DNA of 64,000 nt from an uncultured Desulfobacter sp. (GTDB taxonomy: Bacteria; Desulfobacterota; Desulfobacteria; Desulfobacterales; Desulfobacteraceae), in the NCBI RefSeq assembly GCF_963665355.1, contig NZ_OY762229.1, positions 5,022,001 through 5,086,000 on the forward strand, written 5' to 3'. Below, one piece after another: positions 35,972 through 44,770 of the stretch. Under the pieces are notes generated by a model that saw only the letters and a list, made by a program, of their open reading frames with translations, was not told where the DNA came from and did no database searches. Each line of letters opens with the position of its first letter. The stretch's first letter is position 1. The position numbers and the translations under genes were made by a program.

Positions 35972-35976
35972 GATAT
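35972..35976 (+). repeat. IS target-site duplication, right copy
   Basis: GATAT directly after the right inverted repeat, matching 34544-34548. Confidence 0.75.
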
Positions 35977-36106
35977 AAAATTATCGGTGGTTAATATTCT
36001 CTGTTACTTAAAGAGGAACATTTTTTTTCAATATGTTACAGAAATAAAGTAAGGAAATCAAAATTTTGAAGACCATTCTAATAGTTGGCAGAATTTGGTA
36101 TTAAGT

Positions 36107-37636
36107 ATGAAAAATCATGAAATTCAGAAAAAGCTTTTTGGCATTGAAAATGAATTTGACGTAGGAAAGTTAACTTATAATGGATATAAGATTTGGAATT
36201 TTTTAAGGGCTAAAGTAATAGCATCGTTGAATTCAAACACCGCATTCAAAGAATGCGACATTGCTTTTGATAAAGATATAGCAATTAAGGATGTGCTATT
36301 TCAAAAAAAAGAATATGAAAACGAAAAGAAATTGTGTGATAGTCAAAAAGAGAGATTCAGTAATAATAATGGTAAAATAAAAGATAAAAAGATTACATTT
36401 ATAGCGAATTCGGTATATCGCAGCGATACGATAGATGGAGGAAAATTTCATAAGTTTGCAGACGCTTTAGGATTGTTTGGTCCTGAAATAAATATCATGG
36501 AGTATACAATGGATTATTTCAGGCTTCCACCTTATGGGAACCCAACGTATATTTCAGACATCATAAAAAAATCAAAATACCAAGAAAGTGAAAAATATTT
36601 AAAGGATGGTCTGACCGGAGCTATCGATAGAACTGAAATAAAATATTATGATGAATTTTTACAGTTCATCGAAAGCAAGAAAATTTGTTTAATTCAAAAT
36701 GAGAATAGTTTGAAACGGTATTTAGATTACATTCTATTTTTGAGAAATAATTTTAAGGACCTTCTGTTAAAATTCGAAACAAAAATAATGTTTTGCAATA
36801 TATATTGGCATGAGGTCGAATCTGCGGCGATACAGGCATGTAGAGAGCTATCCATAAAAACAATTGATATGCAGCATGGATTCACGGGCAATGATCATGT
36901 GTGGTATGCAAACAGAGGAAAATATGTAATTCAGGATCATTTTACTCCTGATCTCTTTTGGGTCTGGGGCCAAAGAAACCAAAAGATGTTGTCTCAATGG
37001 TTAGACACAAGAAGAGTCATTGACGGAGGTAACATATGGTTGTCGTATGCCTTGGAGAAATATAAAACCTTATCTACGCCAAAACAAAGAAATAAGAAAC
37101 AATTTTTGTTTACAATTCAGCCTCATGATAATTGTCTGCCATCAGAACTGATAGAAATAATATATGAAACATCGGAAAAATTTGAGTGGCTATTTCGCTA
37201 TCACCCCACGCACCCCAATATGATAGCGTTTAAGGACGAATTGTTTCAAAAAATCAATCAAATTGACGCAAAAGGAATTGATTTGCATGTCGAGTACGCA
37301 TCTCAAGCCAACCTTTACGACTTACTTCCTGAAATAGATCTGCATTTCACATGCCATTCAACAGTGGCTTTTGAAGCAAGTGCATTTGATATCCCAACGG
37401 TCTTTATTTCTGAGGATGCCCCTCGCAGACTTGGTGATTGTATTGATGAACAGATGTTCTGCCTGGCGTTAAAAAGTAGCGAGATAAAAACTAAAATAGA
37501 ATGGTTATTAAGAAACAAACCTTGCAATGTCAAAAAACCACATGAAAGCATCACTAAAGAAACCGCGAAGATCAAGAGCATTCTTTTGTCTTTGGACCAG
37601 AAAAAAACTAATAAAAGGGGTATTTTGATTACATAA
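36107..37636 (+). CDS. Putative GT-B glycosyltransferase (capsule-synthesis type)
   Basis: 509 residues from ATG 36107; TTG 36095 would add four. The C-terminal half carries TIDMQHGFTGNDHVWY near 258-273, PDLFWVWGQRN near 287, FRYHPTHPN near 365 and HFTCHSTVAFEASAFDIPT near 415-433, like polysialyl- and glycerophosphate-transferase-type GT-B enzymes, where the His and Glu-Ala-Ser segments bind the donor. The N-terminal half is unassigned. AT-rich. Ends two bases before the next start. Confidence 0.6.
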   Translation: MKNHEIQKKLFGIENEFDVGKLTYNGYKIWNFLRAKVIASLNSNTAFKECDIAFDKDIAIKDVLFQKKEYENEKKLCDSQKERFSNNNGKIKDKKITFIANSVYRSDTIDGGKFHKFADALGLFGPEINIMEYTMDYFRLPPYGNPTYISDIIKKSKYQESEKYLKDGLTGAIDRTEIKYYDEFLQFIESKKICLIQNENSLKRYLDYILFLRNNFKDLLLKFETKIMFCNIYWHEVESAAIQACRELSIKTIDMQHGFTGNDHVWYANRGKYVIQDHFTPDLFWVWGQRNQKMLSQWLDTRRVIDGGNIWLSYALEKYKTLSTPKQRNKKQFLFTIQPHDNCLPSELIEIIYETSEKFEWLFRYHPTHPNMIAFKDELFQKINQIDAKGIDLHVEYASQANLYDLLPEIDLHFTCHSTVAFEASAFDIPTVFISEDAPRRLGDCIDEQMFCLALKSSEIKTKIEWLLRNKPCNVKKPHESITKETAKIKSILLSLDQKKTNKRGILIT

Positions 37637-37637
37637 T

Positions 37638-38540
37638 ATGAAAGAAACTATAGAAGATAGTTCCCCAAATAAATCAATTAGATTTTCCTTTGTAACTATA
37701 GTACTAAATGGCATGCCTTTTATCGAATATGCGTTGAAATCTGTTTACGATGAAGCGCATGAGATAATTATTGTTGAAGGCTCTGTTGAAAAATGTCGGT
37801 TTGCTGCAAATAAAGATGGTAGCTCAACAGATGGCACAGTTGAATGCATAAAGAATTTTTTTGATCCGGAAAAGAAAATTCGTTTAATCCAAGGCGATTG
37901 GCCTGAAAAATTGGAAATGCAGAATGAAGGCCTTAAACACGTCACCGGGGATTATGTTTGGTTGATGGATTCTGATGAAATCTACTCGTTTGATGCTTTG
38001 AAAAAAGCACGCTTACTAGTTGAATCCGATCCTGATATTACACAGGTGAACTTTATTCCAAATAATTTTTGGAAAGGCTTTGATTATATTTTTGTCAGCA
38101 ATGAATTCTTTGAAGAGTCATATCACTATCGGCGTTTGTTTAAAAATAAAGAGGGGGCAGTATTCAGCACCCATCGCCCACCCACATTGATTTATCCTGA
38201 CCGGAATTGCTCGAGTGAAGAAATTAAATGTATTGGCGGTGAAATAACACGTAAGATGGGAATAATCCCGTTCCACTACAGTTATGTTTATAACACCCAG
38301 GTAAAACAGAAGATTGAATTGTATCGTCGATATGGATGGGGTAAAGATTGGAATATCGACTTGGTGGAATGGTATCAAAATGGTTTTCTAAAGTGGAAGC
38401 CAGAAAATCGTATCCAAACTGAAAAATACTATGCCCCTTGGACTGGAAATCCCGAGAGCCGAACATGCAGATATGACGGCAACCATCCTGAAGTAATGCT
38501 CGATTATATTGAAAAATATAGAGAAGAACATGATGAATGA
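37638..38540 (+). CDS. GT2-type glycosyltransferase
   Basis: 300 residues. VTIVLNGMPFIEYALKSVY near 15-33, then DGSSTDGTVECI near 60 and VWLMDSDEIY near 112-121 give the GT-A core with the DxD metal site as DSDE. The C-terminal half has WTGNPESRTCRYDG. Two bases separate it from the previous gene, and it overlaps the next start. Confidence 0.8.
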   Translation: MKETIEDSSPNKSIRFSFVTIVLNGMPFIEYALKSVYDEAHEIIIVEGSVEKCRFAANKDGSSTDGTVECIKNFFDPEKKIRLIQGDWPEKLEMQNEGLKHVTGDYVWLMDSDEIYSFDALKKARLLVESDPDITQVNFIPNNFWKGFDYIFVSNEFFEESYHYRRLFKNKEGAVFSTHRPPTLIYPDRNCSSEEIKCIGGEITRKMGIIPFHYSYVYNTQVKQKIELYRRYGWGKDWNIDLVEWYQNGFLKWKPENRIQTEKYYAPWTGNPESRTCRYDGNHPEVMLDYIEKYREEHDE

Positions 38541-39963
38541 AAATTATGAAATAGCTGCAATGGAAGTGATCGGGCATCCCGATAATTTAAGAAAAGTTGT
38601 TGAAGTTTGGTCTTTCATAGAATTGGATAAGCCTCTTGCAAACCGCAGACAAAGGATGCTGGAAACCATAAAAAATGAAGATAGGTTTTGGAATATTCAC
38701 GCCGCACTGTCCTATGCAACATGGAAAATCAATCCAACATCCTACTTGGAAATAGGTACAAGAACCGGGGGATCAATGGTGCAGGCTCTGCAAAGCCCAA
38801 ACCTTAAGTCAGCCGTTTCTGTTGACCTTTGGAATGGAGAGTATGCAGGGATGACGAATACACTGAACTATTCAAAAAAACAGATTAGCGGATATCTTGA
38901 ACGTCAAAAAAAAAATTGTGAATATATACCGATCCAAGGTTCTTCTCATAAAATTCTCCCCCAGTTAATAGATCAACAAAAAAAATTTAATTTGATTTGT
39001 GTTGATGGGGATCACACCGAAGGAGGGGCGTGGTTGGACCTTGTGAATGCTGAAAGGCTTCTATCTAAAAAGGGGGTCATAATATTTGATGACTTGATTC
39101 ACCCAAGTTGCCCTTACATGATTAAAATCACAAAAAAATTTATGGATACCTATCCTGAGTTTAATATGATTAGTAATACTAAACAGGACAATGGGTGTGC
39201 TATTTTCTTAAAAGGTATTGATCCTTCAGATTTTTTACAGCCACCAAAACAAACAAAGATTGCTGAAGAACTCGATGCCAAATTTGATTTAACAGAAATA
39301 GGCGGTGAATTCCGTTCGGCTATAAGACGTGTGTTTAAAAAATATTGCCCCAGAAAAATTGTAGAATCCGGAACATATCATGGGACAGGTTCGACTAAAA
39401 CCATATGTGAGGCGATTCGAGATTCGGGCATAACAGAGATAAAGTTCTATACAATTGAAGTGAATCCGGAATGCTATCAAAAGGCATTGGTAAATTTAAA
39501 AAAGAATCGGCTTGAAACTTTTGTGACTCCAGTCTTAGGGTTGAGTGTCCCCACATCTTATTTGCCGAATCTTGAGCAGATAAATTTTAGTACAATAGAA
39601 GAAATAAGCTCGAGAGATATTTTTGTTGATCATAAAGAAATTTATCGCGTTGCCAACTATTATAACGAAACAAATTTCGATGGTGTCGAAGATGATATGA
39701 TCGGAAAAATCCTAAGCGAATTTGATGGCAAACCCGATTTCGTCTTGCTTGATAGCGCGGGACATTTGGGTTTTATAGAATTTGAATATGTTTTATCTAT
39801 GATACGTAAGCCTTGTTTAATTGCACTCGATGATATCTTTCATGTCAAACACTATAAAAGCTATGCCCTGATACAAAAAAGTCCAAGATTCAAAATGATC
39901 AAGTGCTCACAAGACAAATTTGGGTTTTGTATAGCACATTATAATCCCTCAGATAGTAATTAA
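38530..39963 (+). CDS. Tandem methyltransferase: two class I SAM domains in one protein
   Basis: About 477 residues from ATG 38530. The first domain has SYLEIGTRTGGSMVQAL near 75-91, AVSVDLWNGEYAG near 96 and CVDGDHTEGGAWLDL near 157-171. The second has IVESGTYHGTGSTKTI near 277-292, FYTIEVNPECYQKAL near 305 and LLDSAGHLGFIEFEYVL near 400-416. Both look like FkbM/TylF-type fold. An upstream TTG (38509) overlaps the GT2 gene and is rejected. Two domains could act on different hydroxyls of one glycan. Confidence 0.75.
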   Translation: MMNENYEIAAMEVIGHPDNLRKVVEVWSFIELDKPLANRRQRMLETIKNEDRFWNIHAALSYATWKINPTSYLEIGTRTGGSMVQALQSPNLKSAVSVDLWNGEYAGMTNTLNYSKKQISGYLERQKKNCEYIPIQGSSHKILPQLIDQQKKFNLICVDGDHTEGGAWLDLVNAERLLSKKGVIIFDDLIHPSCPYMIKITKKFMDTYPEFNMISNTKQDNGCAIFLKGIDPSDFLQPPKQTKIAEELDAKFDLTEIGGEFRSAIRRVFKKYCPRKIVESGTYHGTGSTKTICEAIRDSGITEIKFYTIEVNPECYQKALVNLKKNRLETFVTPVLGLSVPTSYLPNLEQINFSTIEEISSRDIFVDHKEIYRVANYYNETNFDGVEDDMIGKILSEFDGKPDFVLLDSAGHLGFIEFEYVLSMIRKPCLIALDDIFHVKHYKSYALIQKSPRFKMIKCSQDKFGFCIAHYNPSDSN

Positions 39964-39964
39964 A

Positions 39965-41185
39965 ATGAAACGTATTAAAATTGCCTGGATAAGGACCGAT
40001 TCAATCGGCGATACTGTTTTATCAATGGGGATGGTCAGGCCAGTTGTTGAGGACTTAAAAAAGCAGTTTGATGGCGATATCCAGTTGACAGTGGTTTGTC
40101 AGGAGCACATTGTACCGTTATACCAAGTGCTGCCAGAGGTAGATGAAATAATCGGATTTAACAGGACAGAACTATTTAATTCCGAAGAATATCGTCGTGA
40201 GATAAAAAATGTATTGACTCAATATGCATTTGACCAGTTAATAATCAGCCTTTATTCACCGGATGAGAACACAATATTTTTTACAGAACATGTTTATGCA
40301 AAGAAAAAAATTGGTCTTGACTGCGACCTGAGCAATATAACACCAGAAATTAAATTAAAATACTTAGGTCTTTTAACAAAGGTCATTCCAACGTCAGGTC
40401 ATCCCAAATGTGAACTTGATAGGGCGCAGGATTTGCTTGATGGGTTGAATGTTTCTGAAAAGCACCCAGGCGCATTTATTGAAATTCCGAACGAAATACG
40501 AAGTTGGGCCAAAAACTTTATTGATAAAAAAAAAAGTCAAAAAGAAAAATTGGTTATTTTATGTGCTGGAGCTCAATATGATAATCGGTTTTACTATAAC
40601 TATGGAAAAGCCATTGAAAAACTGGCTCAAAACGAGACAATTATTTTAGGGGCAATTGGTGGGGCGAAAGATTACGAGATCAATCAGCGGAATTTGATGC
40701 AAGTGAAATCTGCAAAGACAGTATATAATTGGAGTGGTGATTTTGGGTTGCTGCAATCGTCAGCAATCATTGAGCAATCTTGTCTGGTTGTGTGCTCTGA
40801 AAGCGCTCCGATGCATATTGCATGTGCTTTAAATACGCCAAATGTTGTTTTACTTGGCGGCGGGCATTTTGGGCGATTCGCGCCTTATCATTCTTCGACT
40901 ATTGCCGTGAGTTCCTTTAGGCCTTGTTATAATTGTAATTGGCTGTGTCAATACAACAATTTTCCATGTGTACAACAAATACCGCCGGACGCACTTAGTG
41001 ATGCGATCAACATAATTTGGAAACAAACGCAATCAAAACACCCTCGAATTTTAAGTGCAGAACAAAAACAAAGTTCAATAAAAAGGCTAAAACGACTGGT
41101 TCATCGGAAATGTGTATTTATTGAAAAAGAGGCTACCGATTTAAGCCGGGACACTTTTTGTAACGGGTCACGCTTTTTTGATTAA
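39965..41185 (+). CDS. Glycosyltransferase family 9 (heptosyltransferase-like)
   Basis: 406 residues. IKIAWIRTDSIGDTVLSMG near 4-22 is the GT9 N-terminal motif, and CLVVCSESAPMHIACALNTPNVVLLGG near 270-296 the donor-binding region (D/E, then PMH). PCYNCNWLCQYNNFPC near 318-333 holds four Cys and may bind metal; this is unusual in GT9. The C-terminal tail (about 350-406) is basic and unassigned. Likely adds a heptose or related sugar in the cytoplasm. Confidence 0.85.
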   Translation: MKRIKIAWIRTDSIGDTVLSMGMVRPVVEDLKKQFDGDIQLTVVCQEHIVPLYQVLPEVDEIIGFNRTELFNSEEYRREIKNVLTQYAFDQLIISLYSPDENTIFFTEHVYAKKKIGLDCDLSNITPEIKLKYLGLLTKVIPTSGHPKCELDRAQDLLDGLNVSEKHPGAFIEIPNEIRSWAKNFIDKKKSQKEKLVILCAGAQYDNRFYYNYGKAIEKLAQNETIILGAIGGAKDYEINQRNLMQVKSAKTVYNWSGDFGLLQSSAIIEQSCLVVCSESAPMHIACALNTPNVVLLGGGHFGRFAPYHSSTIAVSSFRPCYNCNWLCQYNNFPCVQQIPPDALSDAINIIWKQTQSKHPRILSAEQKQSSIKRLKRLVHRKCVFIEKEATDLSRDTFCNGSRFFD

Positions 41186-41217
41186 AAAACTGGACATTTG
41201 ATTCCGTCTATTAAATA

Positions 41218-41261
41218 GAACTCTCATCAGCAATTCTCAGTGAAGAGATGTGAGTTCTTTT
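41218..41261 (+). terminator. Possible transcription terminator after the GT9 gene
   Basis: GAACTCTCATC (41218-41228) and GATGTGAGTTC (41247-41257) pair at 10 of 11 positions around an 18-base loop, followed by TTTT. It is 32 bp after the stop codon. The loop is long, so strength is doubtful. The rest of the 260-bp gap to the next gene shows nothing recognisable. Confidence 0.4.
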
Positions 41262-41446
41262 GAAAGAGTTAACGAATTTAAGTACCACGGAAACTGGCTT
41301 CAGAACCTTTTAATTTCGGGTTCACTGGGAGGCTTACGGACGGGTCCCCCCAATCCGTTATAATCAGAATAAATTAACAACAGACCTGGAATAGAAAAAA
41401 GAAGAGACAAAAAAATGTTAGCTGCAAAAGGAAAGAGGCTGTCGAA

Positions 41447-42346
41447 TTGAAAAATCAAAACAATGCTCCTAAAATTTCAATAGTAACGCCATCTTTGAAC
41501 CAATCGTCTTTTCTTGAAGAGACGATTGAATCCGTTGTTTCCCAAAACTATCCAAACTTGGAATATGTGGTGATTGATGGGGGAAGTACCGATGGCTCAC
41601 TGGATATTATAAAAAAATATCAAAACCATCTGACGTATTGGGTAAGTGAAAAAGATCGTGGACATGCCCATGCCTTAAATAAAGGATTTTCTAAAACATC
41701 GGGGGAAATCATGGCATGGATCAACAGCGATGATAAGTATACACCGTGGGCGTTCGATACTGTTTCCAAAATTTTTACCAAATTTCCAAAGGTTATGTGG
41801 ATCGTTGGGTTTAATGCATGGTGGAATTCGGACGGAGCAATGACCCATGCAGAAAGAATAAAAAAAAATATCTATGATTTTTTAATCGGAAATCACTTAT
41901 GGATTCAACAGGAATCGGTTTTTTGGAGACGGTCGCTTTGGGAAAAAGCTGGCGGACACATTGAAGAGAACTATCAATTTATGATTGATGGTGAATTATG
42001 GACCCGTTTTTTTCTCCACGCCGAACTATATACCGTGGATTGTATTTTGAGCGGTTATCGTTTTCACGATACGAACAGGGTTAAATTAAATTATCAAACA
42101 TGTCTTCGGGAAATGGATAGCGCTGTTTCTGATTTGAAAAAAAATTGCGCTGAAGATGTTTTAAAAATGGCAAACAGGCTGAAAAAAGTAAAAAAAATAG
42201 TAAAAAATCCTGCAGCAAAAGCCCTGTCACTTGAAACACTATTTAGAAAGTCTCTATACAAAAAGGAGTACAGTGCCGCAAATTATAAAAATATCTTTTT
42301 TAAGGATGGCCAGTGGCATGAGCGAATTTTGCCTTTTCTTGTATGA
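41447..42346 (+). CDS. GT2-type glycosyltransferase
   Basis: 299 residues starting at TTG after an AGAGG site. ISIVTPSLNQSSFLEETIES near 10-29, VVIDGGSTDGS near 41-51, SEKDRGHAHALNKG near 69 and AWINSDDKYTP near 94-104 give a GT-A fold with the DxD site as NSDDK. FWRRSLWEKAGG marks the acceptor-side Arg and Glu. Typical of repeat-unit assembly in O-antigen or flagellar glycan clusters. Confidence 0.85.
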   Translation: MKNQNNAPKISIVTPSLNQSSFLEETIESVVSQNYPNLEYVVIDGGSTDGSLDIIKKYQNHLTYWVSEKDRGHAHALNKGFSKTSGEIMAWINSDDKYTPWAFDTVSKIFTKFPKVMWIVGFNAWWNSDGAMTHAERIKKNIYDFLIGNHLWIQQESVFWRRSLWEKAGGHIEENYQFMIDGELWTRFFLHAELYTVDCILSGYRFHDTNRVKLNYQTCLREMDSAVSDLKKNCAEDVLKMANRLKKVKKIVKNPAAKALSLETLFRKSLYKKEYSAANYKNIFFKDGQWHERILPFLV

Positions 42347-42425
42347 TATTGGAGTTCCTGTTTGAAATCAGCTATTTTTAGGTGTTGAAAATAAATCTGT
42401 AAGGAATAGATGGGCAACTTCTGAA

Positions 42426-43334
42426 ATGACAAAGGGGAAGGTGGGACATAGATTGCTTCAAATAACATTATACATACCGTGCTACAACGCTGAGGCGTTT
42501 TTAGACAGAGTAATCCCGGCCGTTATGGCCCAGACTTATGAAATCGCTGAAGTTTTAATTATTGATGACGGATCAACGGATCAAACGGCAGCAAAGGCTG
42601 AATCATATGTTTCAGATGCCCGGTATCCCATGCGGGTAATCCGGCAGCCAGAAAATCTGGGACTTGCAATTGCCAGGAATACGGCCGTAAAGGAGACATC
42701 TACCGAATTCATTGCCGCACTGGACTCCGACGTTCTACCGGACAAAAATTGGCTTGAGATGCTGGTTGCGGAAATGAAGGATGATGTTTCCGGTGTTGGG
42801 GGTGAGTTGCTTGAAATGTATCAGTCTACATTGCCGGATCAATGGCGGGCTATTCATATGGTGCAGCACCGAGGGCCACGGGTTATTCGGCGACCGCCTT
42901 TTATATGGGGATGTAACACACTGTTTCGTAAACGGGTGATAGAAGAAGCAGGACTATACAAAGAATATTGTAAAACGAATGCTGAAGACGTAAAGCTATG
43001 TGAAGCAATACGGGATAAGCACATCCTGATTTATACGCCTCATGCCAAGTGCAAGCATCTTCGGCGTGATACAATGACCTCCCTGAGAAAGAATTTCTGG
43101 AAATGGTATTATTACGGGTGTTATGAGCCCCCCAAGTTCCGAAAAACATTGACCTCCAATATTCGCCACATAAAACGAATTATTGAATTATCCAAACAAG
43201 ATATTTCAGATCGAAATATAAAAAACACGCTGGTGACGCTTTCAATGATGCCATATACGATAACCATGGATTGGATTGATTGGAGTCAAAATCAGAAATG
43301 TTGCAAGAAATGGGAAGAGGACATAACGATATGA
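42426..43334 (+). CDS. GT2-type glycosyltransferase
   Basis: 302 residues. ITLYIPCYNAEAFLDRVIP near 13-31, LIIDDGSTDQT near 44, ENLGLAIARNTAV near 76-88 and AALDSDVLPDKNWLE near 98-112 (DSD metal site). The C-terminal half has ARNE-type EDVKLCEAI near 188 and a YYYG segment. Overlaps the next start by four bases (ATGA), so the two are coupled. Confidence 0.85.
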   Translation: MTKGKVGHRLLQITLYIPCYNAEAFLDRVIPAVMAQTYEIAEVLIIDDGSTDQTAAKAESYVSDARYPMRVIRQPENLGLAIARNTAVKETSTEFIAALDSDVLPDKNWLEMLVAEMKDDVSGVGGELLEMYQSTLPDQWRAIHMVQHRGPRVIRRPPFIWGCNTLFRKRVIEEAGLYKEYCKTNAEDVKLCEAIRDKHILIYTPHAKCKHLRRDTMTSLRKNFWKWYYYGCYEPPKFRKTLTSNIRHIKRIIELSKQDISDRNIKNTLVTLSMMPYTITMDWIDWSQNQKCCKKWEEDITI

Positions 43335-44743
43335 AAAAAAAAATATGTTTATGGGGTAAGGGATACGGGGTCGAACGTATCATTGAGTTGTGCATAAATG
43401 CGGGTGTCGCGATCTCAGCCATTTTAGATAATGATCCTTCAAAATGGGGGCACAAGGTATTAGGTGTAATAGTAGTTCCGCCAGACCAACTGATGGAACT
43501 AAAACCCAATTATATATTAGTTCTCAGCCAAGCCATTGACGCCATAACTAAGCAGGCGACAGGAATGGGATTTCCCGAAGAGTCAATACTTCATTTTAAT
43601 AGGAACCCATGGGAGGCTTTGAAACGAATCGGGGCCGAATACGCAATTTATCATTACAAATATGAATGGGATGGAGAACGACTCCAGAAATTTTTTTATG
43701 AGCATGCAGTGATTGGAAAACATATAAAAAGGGTATCTCCCAAGATATCAAAAGAACAGCAAATAGAAATTGTAAGTAAGCTTATAAAGGCTTTTAACAT
43801 TGTTCGTAATGATGCCAAAACAGTGCCTGAAATCTATAGGGTTGGAGAAAATTGGGGTAACGTTTTGAAAGGAACTTGGGGCAATTTCTATGAACTATCT
43901 GAAAAGAATGATATCGTTAACATATCTGAAATGTTGTCAAATTTCTGCAGAAACCCTTTAAGTCATTCTATAATGGGCGGCGAAGGTGTTTTTAATAAAT
44001 TTATTAATCACCCTGGCCAGGAATCTTGGCTGCAACACAATTTAGAGGTCTGGATGGCTCTTGTAGATGGGAAAGCCTCTTTAGATGAGGTTGGTATGCC
44101 TCCCATTGGAAATCCCTACGGCTACAATGTGGATGGACAAATTATTAATTGGAATTCATTTGTGAACCATGGGCGTGCATTTCGGACCCTTAGACTCCTG
44201 TCTGAAGAGGATCATCCGGTAGTGGCGGAAATCGGCGGGGGATTCGGGGGGTATGCTTATAATTTACTTCGGAATAAAAGAAAACTAACCTATATCGATT
44301 TTGATTTGCCTGAAAATTTGCTGATCGCCTCATATTATCTTTCTATGGCTTATCCTGAAAAAAATATCCTTATTTATGACTCTGAATCGATGATCATGGA
44401 TATTGCCCATCTAAAAAAATATGATGCGGTAATGATGCCTAATTTTATGCTGCCAAAACTTCAAGATGCTTCTGTCGATCTTTTTATTAATACTATCAGT
44501 TTTTCTGAGATGGAGTATAAAACGATCTGTGAGTATTTTAATCAGATTGACCGTATTGGTTCTAAATATTTTTATCATGAAAATTTAGCATGCCATCCTG
44601 AATATAAGGGATACCCGTCTGCAATCTTCCCACAATTGAATAATTTCACGCAGATTTTCTCGTCTATTTCCCCGTGGCAGGGTTTTGATGCCTATGCTCT
44701 GGGTCATACCTACATTGAGAGGCTTTTTTTACACTCACGGTGA
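43331..44743 (+). CDS. Putative sugar O-methyltransferase with N-terminal Rossmann module
   Basis: 470 residues from ATG 43331. Residues about 1-95 resemble a PglD-type half-domain (KICLWGKGYGVERIIELC, AILDNDPSKWGHK, YILVLSQ). The rest matches the family called putative sugar O-methyltransferase, with PPIGNPYGYNVDG near 257 and VVAEIGGGFGGYAYNLLR near 295-312 as the SAM site, then LTYIDFDLPENLLIASYYL. This fold combination is repeated in other genes of the locus. Acts on a glycan or sugar nucleotide by inference. Confidence 0.75.
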   Translation: MKKKICLWGKGYGVERIIELCINAGVAISAILDNDPSKWGHKVLGVIVVPPDQLMELKPNYILVLSQAIDAITKQATGMGFPEESILHFNRNPWEALKRIGAEYAIYHYKYEWDGERLQKFFYEHAVIGKHIKRVSPKISKEQQIEIVSKLIKAFNIVRNDAKTVPEIYRVGENWGNVLKGTWGNFYELSEKNDIVNISEMLSNFCRNPLSHSIMGGEGVFNKFINHPGQESWLQHNLEVWMALVDGKASLDEVGMPPIGNPYGYNVDGQIINWNSFVNHGRAFRTLRLLSEEDHPVVAEIGGGFGGYAYNLLRNKRKLTYIDFDLPENLLIASYYLSMAYPEKNILIYDSESMIMDIAHLKKYDAVMMPNFMLPKLQDASVDLFINTISFSEMEYKTICEYFNQIDRIGSKYFYHENLACHPEYKGYPSAIFPQLNNFTQIFSSISPWQGFDAYALGHTYIERLFLHSR

Positions 44744-44770
44744 TTTAAAAATGGAGGCTTTCTAAAAGAA

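Noticed and set aside
34544-35976. Composite transposon carrying part of the glycan locus
   Set aside because: Only one IS copy is seen, with its own target duplication; no second copy brackets other genes.
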